64,000 nt of DNA from Vreelandella stevensii S18214 (GCF_000275725.1 NZ_AJTS01000010.1:62001-126000); one strand, 5' to 3'; numbered from the stretch's first letter, positions 1-9,028 are shown. The notes: generated by a model from the letters alone, not told the origin. Numbers and translations are program-made.

Positions 1-163
1 TCGCTTCGGTAAAGACCGGCAGAATGGCTCCAAACAGCCCCGAGTTCTCGGTAGAGGTGGTGGAAGCCAGGGTAATGTAATCATCATTGGCCAGCAGCGA
101 GGCGCTCCAGGCCAGTGCCGTGGTGCATAGGCTGGCGGTAACGAGGGTAGTGGTCTTGTTCAC
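1..163 (-). CDS. tupA: Tungstate ABC transporter substrate-binding protein, N-terminal part (cut by window edge)
   Basis: Only the first 54 codons are present; the gene runs off the left edge. It starts with GTG at 161-163, with AAAGGAG seven bases upstream. The product begins with a basic and hydrophobic export signal (MNKTTTLVTASLCTTALAW...) ending near ASLLA. A segment reading ITLASTSTENSGLF follows, the T-S-T-x-N-S-G-L pattern with which mature TupA-type tungstate-binding proteins begin. Known role: the periplasmic protein captures tungstate (or molybdate) and hands it to the TupB permease. Here tupA is the last gene of the leftward tupB-tupC-tupA operon, 72 bases after tupC. Tungstate rather than molybdate specificity is inferred from family resemblance only. 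Confidence 0.82.
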   Translation of the reverse strand, partial: MNKTTTLVTASLCTTALAWSASLLANDDYITLASTTSTENSGLFGAILPVFTEA

Positions 164-202
164 GGTCCTGCTCCTTTGGGTATTGTTCAAGCGTCGTAGC
201 GG

Positions 203-247
203 GGCTTACTAGAGTAGGGCTTGCCAGAGCAAGGCTTACCAGACCAG
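203..247. repeat. Three 15-bp imperfect tandem repeats at the 3' end of tupC
   Basis: Three adjacent 15-base units lie at 203-217, 218-232 and 233-247, each beginning GGCTT and sharing the pattern GGCTTRCYAGASYAR. They span the last codons and stop codon of tupC and run into the tupC-tupA gap. They may be slippage duplication. A similar 15-bp triple repeat occurs at 16021-16065 at the end of the ion-channel gene. Confidence 0.7.
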
Positions 248-961
248 CTCGCCCCGTATGAACGCCCTGGCCTGCGCTGTTGCCGGGGTGTCAAAAAAGT
301 CTTCTGCCGAGGTGTGTTCGATCAACTGACCGCTGTACATGAACAGCACGTCGTCGGCCAGACGCCGGGCCTGATGCAAATCGTGGGTGGTCATGACGAT
401 ACGCGTGCCTGCCTGATGGAACTCATTGACCGCGTCTTCCACGGCCTTGATGGCCGCCGGGTCCAGGGCGGAGGTGGGTTCATCCAGAAACAGGACGGCA
501 GGCTTGAGCAGCCAGGCCCGTGCCAGCGTGAGACGTTGCTGCTCGCCTCCGGAAAGCACCCGGGCGGGGCGCTTGGCCAAGCTGGTCAGGCCGAACTTTT
601 CCAATGCCTGCAAGGCCAGCGCCTTGCGCTGGCGGCGAGGCACCCGATGCACGGCCAGCGCGTAGGTGAGATTGTCCAGCGCCGAACGGCGCAGCAGCAC
701 CGGGCGCTGAAAGACCATGGCCTGCACCGGCGGCTTGCCTTCCCAGGTCACCTGACCACTGCTGGGGCGCAGCAGCCCATGCGCCAAGCGCATGAGCAGG
801 CTTTTGCCAGCCCCGTTGGGGCCCATTACCAGCGTCCGGCGGCAGCCGTGCAGCGCTAGCGTGGTCGGTGCCAGCAGCGTGTCGCCACGGTGGCAGAAAC
901 TGACCTGCTGAAAATGCAGTCTGGGGACGGTGGAAGCCGCGGGGCTGAGGGGTGCGTTCAT
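236..961 (-). CDS. tupC: Tungstate-type ABC transporter ATP-binding protein
   Basis: This 241-residue cytoplasmic ATPase powers the TupB permease. Walker A is GPNGAGKS at residues 47-54, the ABC signature LSGGEQQ is at 136-142, and Walker B LFLDE at 157-161 is followed by a switch histidine (TTHD) near 190. It overlaps the tupB stop by four bases (ATGA), so the two are probably translationally coupled. Known of the family: TupBC and WtpBC/ModBC ATPases are close relatives, so the ATPase alone does not fix the oxyanion; the assignment rests on the TupA-like N-terminus encoded next. The C-terminus ends within a short tandem-repeat tract and is slightly extended beyond the ABC fold. Confidence 0.88.
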   Translation of the reverse strand: MNAPLSPAASTVPRLHFQQVSFCHRGDTLLAPTTLALHGCRRTLVMGPNGAGKSLLMRLAHGLLRPSSGQVTWEGKPPVQAMVFQRPVLLRRSALDNLTYALAVHRVPRRQRKALALQALEKFGLTSLAKRPARVLSGGEQQRLTLARAWLLKPAVLFLDEPTSALDPAAIKAVEDAVNEFHQAGTRIVMTTHDLHQARRLADDVLFMYSGQLIEHTSAEDFFDTPATAQARAFIRGELVW

Positions 962-1656
962 CCTAACCGCCGTTTTGCCGTTTCACTGACCCAGTGGGCC
1001 AGTGCATTGATCAAGGTGACCAGGCTGAGCAGAATGATGCCCAGCCCCAAGGCCATCGCCAGGTTACCCTTGCTGGTTTCCAGCACGATGCTGGTGGTCA
1101 TGACCCTGGTCACGCCGTCGATATTGCCCCCCACGATCATCACTGCGCCCACTTCCGCACTGGCGCGGCCAAAGCCCGCCAGTATCACGGTCAGCAGGCC
1201 AAATCGCGCATCCCACAGCAGCGTGGGCATCATGCGCAGTTGGCCGAGCCCCAGCGAACGCAGCTGTTCGGCGTACTCGCTGTGCAGGGCTTCCACCTGC
1301 TGGCGTGTCAGGGCAGCAATGATCGGAAAGACGAGAATCACCTGGGCAATGACCATGGCGGTGGGCGAGAACAGCAGCCCGAACTGACCCAATGGCCCCG
1401 CACGGGAAAGCAGGAGGTAGACGCACAGGCCCGCGACCACGGGAGGTAGTCCCATGAGGGCATTGAGCACCACGATCAGAGCGTTCCGCCCGGGGAACTG
1501 CCACAGTGCCAGCGCCGCCCCTAGGGGCAGTGCCAACAGGCTGGCCAGGGTGACGGCGATCAGCGACACCTGAAGCGATAGCGTTACGATGGCCACGAGC
1601 GCGGGGTCCATGCCCAGAATGAGCGCTATCGCGGTGCTGAATGGGTTATCCGACAT
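958..1656 (-). CDS. tupB: Tungstate-type ABC transporter permease
   Basis: A 232-residue inner-membrane protein with about five to six hydrophobic segments. The early ones are near residues 20-50 and 58-85. The cytoplasmic coupling loop AGFGRASAEVGAVMIVGG near 160-180 matches the EAA-type contact site of TupB/WtpB permeases. It is the first gene of the leftward operon, with a 171-bp gap to the divergent regulator. It forms the membrane channel through which the oxyanion passes, paired with TupC. Typical TupB proteins are about 230 residues, so it looks intact. Confidence 0.88.
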   Translation of the reverse strand: MSDNPFSTAIALILGMDPALVAIVTLSLQVSLIAVTLASLLALPLGAALALWQFPGRNALIVVLNALMGLPPVVAGLCVYLLLSRAGPLGQFGLLFSPTAMVIAQVILVFPIIAALTRQQVEALHSEYAEQLRSLGLGQLRMMPTLLWDARFGLLTVILAGFGRASAEVGAVMIVGGNIDGVTRVMTTSIVLETSKGNLAMALGLGIILLSLVTLINALAHWVSETAKRRLG

Positions 1657-1860
1657 GACGTTCCGTGGCCAGGGTTGCTGATAGGGGCAGGTTCATTGTG
1701 TTGGTAGGGTGTCGTTGTAAGGTCATGACGTGTCTAAAAAGTCACGATGCTGGTAGAAGCATCAGGTAGGTGCATAGTGTACGTAAATTTCCCGGGATGC
1801 ACGGTGCGCTGAAAAATATGCGCTACTATGCAGTCTCATGCAGCATTTGAAGGTGGGCGG
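1657..1860. promoter_or_regulatory. Divergent control region between tupB and the regulator gene
   Basis: This spacer must hold the promoters for both the leftward transporter operon and the rightward regulator. A perfect 6-bp inverted repeat GATGCT...AGCATC lies at 1746-1751 and 1758-1763. TGCAT/ATGCA-rich stretches follow at about 1770-1850. A binding site for the adjacent regulator is plausible, but no established consensus (for example ModE) is clearly present. Confidence 0.4.
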
Positions 1861-2763
1861 GTGAGAGAGTCTTTGAAAGAGTATTCAAAAGAGTACCTTA
1901 CGACGGCGGAAGTGGCGGAGTATCTGCGGCTCAAGGAGCGCAAGGTGTATGACCTGGTGCGCCAGGGGCAGATCCCTTGTAGCCGTGCCACCGGGAAACT
2001 GCTGTTTCCTCGTCAGCACATCGACATGTGGGTGTTGAGCCACCTGGAAGGCGACCAGGCCCAACGGTTGCCGCCCCCTCAGGTGCTGGCCGGAAGCCTC
2101 GATCCGCTGCTGGAGTGGGCGATTCGTGAGAGTGGCTGCGATCTGGCATCGCTGTGCCATGGGAGTGGCGACGGCATTCGGCGCTTGCTCGAAGGCAAGG
2201 CCATGGTGGCGGGTATCCACTTGCGGGACCCTGACAGCGGCCGCTACAACGAACCGACCGTGCTGGGGTTGGGTGGGGTCAAGGATCTGGTGGTACTGCA
2301 CTGGGCCAAGCGCCGTCAGGGTCTGATAGTGGCGCCGGGCAACCCGCTGGGCCTGAAGACGATAAAGGATCTTGCCCGCCCAGACGTGGTGTGTGCTCAT
2401 CGCCAGCCCGATGCCGGGGCTGCGCATTTGCTGCGAGGCTTGTTGACGCAAGCGTCCATCGCGTCTGACGCGCTGCGCTGGGCCGACCACATGGCGCTCA
2501 GCGAGGAGGATCTCGGCCTGGCCATTGCTCAGGGAGAGGCGGATGTCGGGGTGGGCATGGAGGCGGCGGCGCATCGCCAGCAGCTTCATTTCATTCCCCT
2601 GGTGGAGGAGTCGTTCGATCTGGTCCTGCATCGACGCAGCGCTTTCGAGCCCACCATGCAAGCGCTGATGGCCTTTGCCCGGCAGCCGCGCTTTCATCAG
2701 CGGGCCGAGGCGCTGAAAGGTTACGACATCAGCCAGCTGGGTCGCGTTTTATACAATGCTTGA
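1861..2763 (+). CDS. HTH transcriptional regulator with C-terminal PBP-like ligand domain
   Basis: The N-terminus carries an excisionase/MerR-like helix-turn-helix (YLTTAEVAEYLRLKERKVYDLV...), about residues 12-58. The remaining ~230 residues resemble the periplasmic-binding-protein-like domain (Pfam PBP_like, PF12727) found in regulators beside molybdate and tungstate transporters. Segments such as VLGLGGVKDLVVLHWAKR and PGNPLGLKTIKDLARPDV match the oxyanion-binder fold. Inferred role: a one-component sensor of tungstate or molybdate controlling the divergent tup operon. Start choice: GTG 1861 has AAGGTGGG just upstream; an ATG at 1828 would add 11 residues but lacks a ribosome site. Unlike ModE, no TOBE/Di-MOP domain is visible. 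Confidence 0.75.
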   Translation: MRESLKEYSKEYLTTAEVAEYLRLKERKVYDLVRQGQIPCSRATGKLLFPRQHIDMWVLSHLEGDQAQRLPPPQVLAGSLDPLLEWAIRESGCDLASLCHGSGDGIRRLLEGKAMVAGIHLRDPDSGRYNEPTVLGLGGVKDLVVLHWAKRRQGLIVAPGNPLGLKTIKDLARPDVVCAHRQPDAGAAHLLRGLLTQASIASDALRWADHMALSEEDLGLAIAQGEADVGVGMEAAAHRQQLHFIPLVEESFDLVLHRRSAFEPTMQALMAFARQPRFHQRAEALKGYDISQLGRVLYNA

Positions 2764-2832
2764 CGATGGTATAAGATGCGCCACACTGGTTAGGTGCTGT
2801 ACACGACTACTCATCACGAAATGGAGAGCATG

Positions 2833-3396
2833 ATGAATCAAGCACTGAACGGTAAACGCGTTGCTATTCTGGCAACGGATGGTTTCGAAGAGTCCGAGCT
2901 GAGCGTACCTCGCGCCGCGCTGCAAAAGGAAGGCGTCGATGTGCATGTGATCTCCCCGGAAGGCAAGGAGATCCGCGCCTGGGCAGAGACCGAGTGGGGC
3001 GATAACTACCCCGCCGACAAGTCGCTTGCTCAAGCCAGCGAGGCGGACTATCACGCCTTGGTGCTTCCCGGTGGCCTGTTCAACCCGGACGAGCTGCGCA
3101 TGAACGATGAGGCGCTGAGCTTCGTCAAAGCCTTCTTCCAGGCAGGCAAGCCGGTGGCGGCCATCTGTCACGCCCCGTGGATTCTGATCAATGCGGACGT
3201 GGTGGAAGGGCGCAAGATGACCTCGGTCGCCAGTGTCGCTCAGGATTTGCGCAATGCGGGCGTGAACTGGGTAGACGAGCCGGTGGTGGTCGACAGTGGG
3301 CTCGTGACCAGCCGCACCCCCAAGGACCTGGATGCCTTCAACGCCAAGCTGCTGGAAGAGCTGCAGGAAGGGCGTCACTCGGGTCAGCACGCTTAA
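2833..3396 (+). CDS. DJ-1/PfpI family protein (YhbO/YajL-like glyoxalase or chaperone)
   Basis: A 187-residue soluble protein of the DJ-1/PfpI superfamily. It opens with RVAILATDGFEESEL (conserved acid at 19-20). The nucleophile elbow is AAICHAPW, with Cys112 followed by His113. The VLPGG strand is at 77-81. Family members are described as PfpI proteases, glyoxalase III or protein and nucleic-acid deglycases; the exact activity cannot be set from sequence. The start is ATG 2833 because GGAG at 2823-2826 is six bases upstream; GTG 2794 and ATG 2821 are in frame but lack a site. The stop overlaps the next start (TAATG), suggesting coupled expression with the phosphatase. Confidence 0.88.
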   Translation: MNQALNGKRVAILATDGFEESELSVPRAALQKEGVDVHVISPEGKEIRAWAETEWGDNYPADKSLAQASEADYHALVLPGGLFNPDELRMNDEALSFVKAFFQAGKPVAAICHAPWILINADVVEGRKMTSVASVAQDLRNAGVNWVDEPVVVDSGLVTSRTPKDLDAFNAKLLEELQEGRHSGQHA

Positions 3397-4514
3397 TGGC
3401 GTGGTATCACCAGTGGGCAAGCTTTGCCAAAAGGCTTGCCCATGTCGTTGCCAAACCCATGAAAAAGGATCGTGGCCGGGGTGGCATGATGGTGCACCCT
3501 TATCGTGGCTACGGCTCTCAACAGGAAATTTTCGTCATGGGCCGCGTGTTTCGACAGGCGGCCCTTGGGCGTGCCATCCCGCGGCGCGGCATATTGCGTG
3601 ACACGGCCGACGTGGCCCGGCGCATCTTTCGCCGTGGCCTGGCCGATGCCCAGGTAGAGATCCGTGTGGGTGAAAATCAGCTGACGCTGACCACCGACCG
3701 CGACGGTTATTTCGACGCCCATTTGCCCATCACCTCGACGCTGCCAGTGGACGTTTCCTGGCACCGTGCGGATATCGTCGTACGTGCCAGCGGCCAGCCC
3801 ACGGTGCGCACCAGTGTGGAAGTCTACGTGCCGCCCCCCGAGGCCGACCTGCTGGTGATCAGTGATATCGACGACACCGTGATGTTCACCGGTGTAGCCG
3901 AAAAGCTGAAGATGCTCTATCGGCTGTTCGTGCGCAAACCCCATCGACGCACCGCGTTTCCCGGCGTGGCATCGCTGTACCAGGCGCTCTACCGTGGCCA
4001 GACCGAAAAGGCAGAGCGTCCCATTCTGTACGTGTCCCGTGGCCCCTGGGCCATCTATGAAATGCTCGAAGCCTTCTTTCAGCTCAACCGTATTCCGGTG
4101 GGGCCGATCCTGTTTCTGCGCGAATGGGGTATCTCCTGGCGCAAGCCCTGGCCGCGCCGGGCAGAAGCCCACAAGCGCGACCTGATCGACCGCATGCTGG
4201 CGCTCTATCAGGACATGCCCTGCATCCTGATCGGCGACAGCGGCCAGCACGACCCGGAAGTGTATACCGAGGTCGTCAAAGCCTACCCGGAGCGCATCAA
4301 GGCGATCTACATCCGACGGGTGGACAGTGACCCCAAACGCGAAGAAGCCATTCAACGCCTGCGTGAGCAGTTGGCGCACACTCAGTGCGAACTGGTGTTG
4401 GCCGCTGACAGCGTGCTGATGGCCGAACATGCCCACGGGCAGGGCGATATATCTGCCCGCGGGCTGCAGGCCGTCAAGCGTGATGTTGCCGCACATCACA
4501 ACGACCCCGACTGA
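3396..4514 (+). CDS. App1-type phosphatase (DUF2183 family)
   Basis: This 372-residue protein carries the HAD-like catalytic motif DIDDTV at residues 157-162 (Asp157 and Asp159 are the expected nucleophile and acid) and a second acidic motif LIGDSGQHD at 278-286. Both are hallmarks of the APP1 family, whose yeast founder is a phosphatidate phosphatase. Residues 85-145 form a small beta-rich domain before the catalytic part. The N-terminus is basic, without a clear signal peptide, so a cytoplasmic membrane-surface role is likely. The start ATG 3396 overlaps the upstream stop; ATG 3459 is a possible alternative. The substrate in bacteria is not established; phosphatidate is inference from the family. 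Confidence 0.82.
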   Translation: MAWYHQWASFAKRLAHVVAKPMKKDRGRGGMMVHPYRGYGSQQEIFVMGRVFRQAALGRAIPRRGILRDTADVARRIFRRGLADAQVEIRVGENQLTLTTDRDGYFDAHLPITSTLPVDVSWHRADIVVRASGQPTVRTSVEVYVPPPEADLLVISDIDDTVMFTGVAEKLKMLYRLFVRKPHRRTAFPGVASLYQALYRGQTEKAERPILYVSRGPWAIYEMLEAFFQLNRIPVGPILFLREWGISWRKPWPRRAEAHKRDLIDRMLALYQDMPCILIGDSGQHDPEVYTEVVKAYPERIKAIYIRRVDSDPKREEAIQRLREQLAHTQCELVLAADSVLMAEHAHGQGDISARGLQAVKRDVAAHHNDPD

Positions 4515-4546
4515 CGCTGCGCCGCCACGCGTATCATGGTAAAACT

Positions 4547-4570
4547 AATGGCCCGCTTGCGGGTCATTTT
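4547..4570 (+). terminator. Intrinsic terminator after the App1-type gene
   Basis: Ten-bp stem AATGGCCCGC / GCGGGTCATT (one G-T pair) with a tight loop, followed by TTTT. It lies 33 bases after the phosphatase stop. Confidence 0.7.
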
Positions 4571-4672
4571 ACGTAGGCACTGGCCGTCGCGAGCAGCTTG
4601 CTTTGCCGCCGTCAGTGCCCCCACGGCTTGTCGAAGCCTCTCTGAATTACCTGTGAACGCAGCGGTGGAGTT

Positions 4673-5347
4673 ATGTGGATTCTGGTCATTGCCATCATGC
4701 TGGCAATCTTCGTACTGCCCAACGTCTGGGCGAAATGGGTGCTGAAGCGTCACACCCGTGGCCGTGATGACTACCCGGGCACCGGGGCCGAACTGGCCGA
4801 GCACCTGTTGCGCCGCCTGGGCGTAGAAGGGGTCAAGGTAGAGCGTACCGAGCATGGCGACCACTACGACCCGGAAGCCCGCTGTGTGCGCCTGACGCCA
4901 GATCACTACGACGGCCGCTCGCTCACCGCCGTCACCGTGGCGGCTCACGAAGTGGGCCATGCTCTGCAGCACCATGAAGGTTATGCGCCGCTGCTGGCCC
5001 GCAGCCGCCTGGTACAGCTGGCACAAAGAGCGGAAAAGCTGGGGGCGGTGCTGATGATGCTGGCGCCTTTCCTGTTCCTGCTGACCCGCTTGCCCGGCGG
5101 CCTGGCAGCGGTGGTGGCCATGGCCGTGATCAGTTTTGGCACTGCGGCACTGGTGCATCTGGTCACGCTACCGGTCGAGTTCGATGCCAGCTTCAACCGG
5201 GCCCTGCCGCTGCTGAAAGATTACGTGCCCCCCTACGACATGCCCGGTGCCCGCCACGTACTGACCGCTTGCGCCTTCACCTACGTCGCCGCCTCACTGG
5301 CCAGCGTCATGAACCTGGGGCGCTGGCTGGTGATTTTGCGGCGCTGA
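4673..5347 (+). CDS. Membrane zinc metallopeptidase (YugP/DUF232-like, Zn_peptidase_2)
   Basis: A 224-residue protein with an N-terminal membrane segment (residues 2-20), the zinc-binding HEVGH motif at 92-96 within AHEVGHALQHHEGY, two further hydrophobic helices at about 123-165, and the distal LPVEFDAS motif near 166-173 that would give the third zinc ligand (Glu169). This set matches Pfam Zn_peptidase_2 (PF04298). Substrates are unknown. The start ATG 4673 directly follows a GGTGGAG site. It stands alone between a terminator and the convergent cmoB gene, only seven bases from the cmoB stop. Confidence 0.85.
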   Translation: MWILVIAIMLAIFVLPNVWAKWVLKRHTRGRDDYPGTGAELAEHLLRRLGVEGVKVERTEHGDHYDPEARCVRLTPDHYDGRSLTAVTVAAHEVGHALQHHEGYAPLLARSRLVQLAQRAEKLGAVLMMLAPFLFLLTRLPGGLAAVVAMAVISFGTAALVHLVTLPVEFDASFNRALPLLKDYVPPYDMPGARHVLTACAFTYVAASLASVMNLGRWLVILRR

Positions 5348-5354
5348 GCCTGGC

Positions 5355-6365
5355 TTACGCCGGCCTGTTCGCCAGAATCACTGCGCGGCGAGGGGCGGGG
5401 TAGCCTTCTATGGTGCGGGTGCGGTCGTGGGGGTCCAAAAAGTCGGCCAGTGACTGATAGGTCATCCACTCGGTGGAGCGCTGCTCATCCAGCGTGGTGA
5501 TGGCTTCATCCACTACGCGCACGTTGGTGAAGCCGCAGCGCTCAAGCCAGTGGCACAGGGCGCGGGATGAGGGCAGGAAGTAGACGTTGGGCATGGCGGC
5601 GTAGCGCTCGCCGGGCACGAACACGGTCTGCTCGTCGCCTTCCACTACCAGGGTTTCCAGCACCAGCTCGCCGCCGGGGGCCAGCGCGCCCTTGAGCTGT
5701 TGCAGGTGCTCCAGGGGCGAAGGGCGATGGTAGAGCACGCCCATGGAGAACACCGTATCGAAAAAGCCCAGGTTTTCCGGTACGTCCTCGATACCCACGG
5801 GCAGGAAGTGCGTGCGGCCTTCATCGGCGTCACCCACGAAGTGGCGCACGGCCTGGAACTGCCAGTAGAAGCGCGGGGAAGGGTCGATCACCAGCACGAA
5901 GGCGGCGCCTGCGCCTGCCATGCGCCAGGCGTGGTAGCCGCTGCCGCCGCCGACATCCAGCACTTTGCGATACTTGAGCGGGGCAAGATGCGGCGCGACG
6001 CGCTGCCATTTCCAGTCGGAGCGCCACTCGGTGTCGATATGAATACCGCCCAGACAAAATGGCCCCTTGCGCCAAGGGGCCAGCTTGCGCAGCAGGTTGA
6101 AACACTGGCGCTGCTGGCTCTCGGTAAGTGCCAGCTCTACCGTCAGCGTGTCGCTGTTGAGGTCGACGTGGCGCTCTTCGGGCAGCGGGGGCAGCTTGGC
6201 CACAGCCTTTTCCCAGGCGGAAAGGTCGCCGTGGCGCTGGCGGTCTAGCCCGCTGGCCAGCTGCTCGGGCAGCTTGGCCAGCCACGGCGTCAGTGAAGCG
6301 TCCTGCGTGGCCTGATCCAGAAACGCTTGATACAGCATGCGATGATCGTCGGGAAGCAGCGCCAC
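5355..6365 (-). CDS. cmoB: tRNA U34 carboxymethyltransferase
   Basis: CmoB transfers the carboxymethyl group of carboxy-SAM to 5-hydroxyuridine at tRNA position 34, giving cmo5U. The 336-residue sequence has the family-specific segment APWRKGPFCLGGIHIDTEWR (about 96-115) and the SAM-type motif DVGGGSGYH at 137-145. It starts with GTG 6365; the strong site AAGGAGG lies inside the last codons of cmoA, six bases before the start, and the genes are separated by a single base. This fixes the start and implies coupling with cmoA. Length is typical (about 320-330). Confidence 0.95.
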   Translation of the reverse strand: MALLPDDHRMLYQAFLDQATQDASLTPWLAKLPEQLASGLDRQRHGDLSAWEKAVAKLPPLPEERHVDLNSDTLTVELALTESQQRQCFNLLRKLAPWRKGPFCLGGIHIDTEWRSDWKWQRVAPHLAPLKYRKVLDVGGGSGYHAWRMAGAGAAFVLVIDPSPRFYWQFQAVRHFVGDADEGRTHFLPVGIEDVPENLGFFDTVFSMGVLYHRPSPLEHLQQLKGALAPGGELVLETLVVEGDEQTVFVPGERYAAMPNVYFLPSSRALCHWLERCGFTNVRVVDEAITTLDEQRSTEWMTYQSLADFLDPHDRTRTIEGYPAPRRAVILANRPA

Positions 6366-6366
6366 G

Positions 6367-7110
6367 TCAGCCCTCCTTGAACGCGATCAGCGAGGTGAAG
6401 TTCAGGTACTGAAACCAGGTCATCGAGCGCGGAAAGCCCGCCTGCGACAACCGCTCGTGCAAGGCATCCAGGGTGTCGGGAATCAGCACGTTCTCCAGCG
6501 CCGTGCGTTTCTGGCTGATTTCCATGTCGCTGTAGCCGTTGGCGCGCTTGAAGTCGTGGTAGCGCTCTACTCGCCAGGCATTGTCGCGTTCGTCGGCGTC
6601 GATGGTCTTTTCCGAGAGAATCAGCACGCCGCCGGGCTCCAGGGCAGCGTACAGCCGCTTGAGCAGGGCATCTCGGTCGGCGGGAGGCAGAAACTGCAGC
6701 GTGAAGTTGAGAATGATCATCCCCGACGGCGCGTACGCGTAGGTGCGGATGTCGGCTTCTTCCACCTGCATGGCGTGATCGGGGCTCTCGTCGAGAAAGG
6801 TCTGGCGAGCACGCTCGACCATGGCAGGCGAGAGGTCGATGCCGGTATAGCGGAAAGCGTCGGCGGGTATGGCCCCGGCCAGCGCCAGGCCCGAGGCCCC
6901 CAGCGAGCAGCCCAGGTCGTAGACATGGGCGCCGTGGCGCAAATGGCGCTGGGCGATCAGGCTCAGCATGCCCAGGATCTGGCCATAGCCGGGCACCGAG
7001 CGGCGGATCATGTCGGGAAAGCAGGCGACGACCTGTTCATCGAAAGAGAACCTTGCCACCTTATCCAGGGGTGTTGAAAAGATAGCGTCGCGGTAAGATG
7101 CATCACTCAT
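6367..7110 (-). CDS. cmoA: Carboxy-S-adenosyl-L-methionine synthase
   Basis: CmoA makes carboxy-SAM from SAM and prephenate, the donor used by CmoB. The 247-residue protein begins [27 protein letters not shown], the conserved CmoA opening, and has the SAM-binding motif [10 protein letters not shown] at 64-73. A longer frame reaches 7224, but the family's N-terminus fits ATG 7110. First gene of the cmoA-cmoB pair, divergent from pgi across a 114-bp gap. Confidence 0.95.
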   Translation of the reverse strand: MSDASYRDAIFSTPLDKVARFSFDEQVVACFPDMIRRSVPGYGQILGMLSLIAQRHLRHGAHVYDLGCSLGASGLALAGAIPADAFRYTGIDLSPAMVERARQTFLDESPDHAMQVEEADIRTYAYAPSGMIILNFTLQFLPPADRDALLKRLYAALEPGGVLILSEKTIDADERDNAWRVERYHDFKRANGYSDMEISQKRTALENVLIPDTLDALHERLSQAGFPRSMTWFQYLNFTSLIAFKEG

Positions 7111-7224
7111 GGGCAAGCCAGGCTGGTTAATGAGGCTCGCTAGTTTACGCGCCCTTGTTAATCCAGAACAGGCCCGTCGATCACAGATTCCTGCCTCACG
7201 GAACGACGCCACAGGAGAGGGCAC

Positions 7225-8934
7225 ATGGCTTCAGCAAAGGCAACTCCCGATACGCTACCCGCTTGGCAAACGCTTACCCAGCATGCCCAGGCGATTCGTC
7301 ACATCCATCTGAAGAACCTGTTTGGTGACGACCCCGAGCGCTGGTCACACTTCACCCGTCACGTGGCGGGGCTGACGCTGGACCTCTCCAAACAGCGCTG
7401 GGATGACGACACCCTGGAGCATTTGCTGGGCCTGGCGGAAGAGGCGGGCGTGCCGGGGGCCATCGAAGCGCTGTTGAGCGGCAAGCGGGTCAACGTCAGC
7501 GAAAACCGCCCGGCGCTGCACACCGCCTTGCGCTTGCCCGCCGATGCCCAGCTGGAGGTGGAGGGTGAAGACATCGTCGGGGCCGTGCACGACAGCCTGG
7601 CGCAGATGGAGTGCTTGGTGCAGCGCCTGCACGCGGGCCAGTGGCGTGGTGCCACCGGTAAGCCGATTCGTCACGTGGTGAACCTGGGGGTAGGCGGCTC
7701 GGATTTGGGCCCGCTGATGGTGACCCACGCGCTGGCCGATTATCGCCCCAGCGACATTCACCCCGTCGAGGTGCACTTTGCCTCGACCATGGATGGCTCG
7801 CAGCTGGCCGACTACCTGACGCGTTTCAACCCGGAAACGACGCTGTTCGTGCTCTCTTCGAAGTCGTTCACCACCATCGATACGCTGTCCAACGCCAACA
7901 CCGCCCGTGACTGGCTGCTGGGGCGGCTGTCCCGGCATGCGGAAGCTGGCGAAGCCCCTCAGGCGCACACCATCAGTGCCGAACTGGTCGTGCGTCAGCA
8001 CTTCATTGGTGTCTCGGCAAGCCCGGAAAAAATGAGCGAGTGGGGCATCACCCCGGACCACCAGCTGATGTTCTGGGAGTGGGTGGGGGGGCGCTATTCG
8101 CTCTGGGGCACCATTGGCCTGCCGATTGCCCTGGTGATCGGCATGGAGAACTTTCGTGCGCTGCTGTCGGGCGCGCACGCCATGGATACCCACTTCAAGA
8201 CGGCGCCCATGGCCGACAACCTGCCCGTGCTGCTGGGCCTGGCGGGTATCTGGAACGTGAACTTTCTGGATATTCGTGCCCATTCGATTCTGCCCTATGA
8301 CGGGCGTCTGGAATATTTTGCCGCCTATCTGGAACAGCTGGAAATGGAGTCCAACGGTAAATCCGTGACCCGCCAGGGCCAGGCGGTGAGTTACTCTACC
8401 TGCCCGGTGCTTTGGGGGCAGTTGGGTCCCAATGCTCAGCATGCGTTCTATCAGCTGCTGCACCAGGGCACCCAGCCAGTGGTCTGCGACTTCATTGCCC
8501 CGCTCAAGCGCTACGACGAGGTCGAAGACCCGGACACTCGCCGCCACCTGAAGGCCCAGCATCGGCTGGCGCTGGCCAACTGCTTCGCCCAGTCGCGGGT
8601 GCTGATGCTGGGGGACGATGCGCTGGAGGAGGACGGCCCGCGCCCCGAACACAAGCGCTATCGCGGTAATCAGCCCTCGACCACGGTGCTGCTGGACAAG
8701 CTCACGCCCGCCACCCTGGGGGCGCTGATTGCGCTCTACGAGCACAAGGTGTTCGTGCAGGCGGTGATCTGGGACATCAATCCTTTCGACCAGTGGGGCG
8801 TCGAGCTGGGCAAGCAGATTGCCACCGACACCCAGGCCATCATCGAAGGTGACGGCGAGCTGGCGCGTTTGGACGCGTCCAGCCGTGGGCTGATCGAAGC
8901 GTTCTGGGCGGCGGAGCAGACGCCGCGCGGCTAA
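7225..8934 (+). CDS. pgi: Glucose-6-phosphate isomerase
   Basis: This cytoplasmic enzyme interconverts glucose-6-phosphate and fructose-6-phosphate. The 569-residue protein shows the phosphosugar-binding segments [14 protein letters not shown] and [12 protein letters not shown], and the PGI signature [13 protein letters not shown]. The C-terminal signature region ([22 protein letters not shown]) is intact. It starts at ATG 7225 with a GGAGAGG site. The proteobacterial family is usually about 550 residues, so the N-terminus is slightly long. It is transcribed alone. Confidence 0.97.
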   Translation: MASAKATPDTLPAWQTLTQHAQAIRHIHLKNLFGDDPERWSHFTRHVAGLTLDLSKQRWDDDTLEHLLGLAEEAGVPGAIEALLSGKRVNVSENRPALHTALRLPADAQLEVEGEDIVGAVHDSLAQMECLVQRLHAGQWRGATGKPIRHVVNLGVGGSDLGPLMVTHALADYRPSDIHPVEVHFASTMDGSQLADYLTRFNPETTLFVLSSKSFTTIDTLSNANTARDWLLGRLSRHAEAGEAPQAHTISAELVVRQHFIGVSASPEKMSEWGITPDHQLMFWEWVGGRYSLWGTIGLPIALVIGMENFRALLSGAHAMDTHFKTAPMADNLPVLLGLAGIWNVNFLDIRAHSILPYDGRLEYFAAYLEQLEMESNGKSVTRQGQAVSYSTCPVLWGQLGPNAQHAFYQLLHQGTQPVVCDFIAPLKRYDEVEDPDTRRHLKAQHRLALANCFAQSRVLMLGDDALEEDGPRPEHKRYRGNQPSTTVLLDKLTPATLGALIALYEHKVFVQAVIWDINPFDQWGVELGKQIATDTQAIIEGDGELARLDASSRGLIEAFWAAEQTPRG

Positions 8935-9004
8935 GGGATGCGTGGCGCCCGTTTTTCATGGCTGGATATACAGCTTTTTGCTTTTCCGCTATCCTGTGCC
9001 CTTT

Positions 9005-9028
9005 TGTCGGCGGCGCACGCCGCCGACA
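9005..9028 (+). other. GC-rich hairpin in the parE leader
   Basis: A perfect 10-bp stem TGTCGGCGGC / GCCGCCGACA with a GCAC loop sits 27 bases before the parE start. A T5 run follows only eight bases after the stem. It could be a terminator for pgi or a structure in the parE leader. Confidence 0.5.

Noticed and set aside
7345-8745. Long open frame opposite pgi (466 codons)
   Set aside because: Antisense shadow of pgi with no protein-family features.
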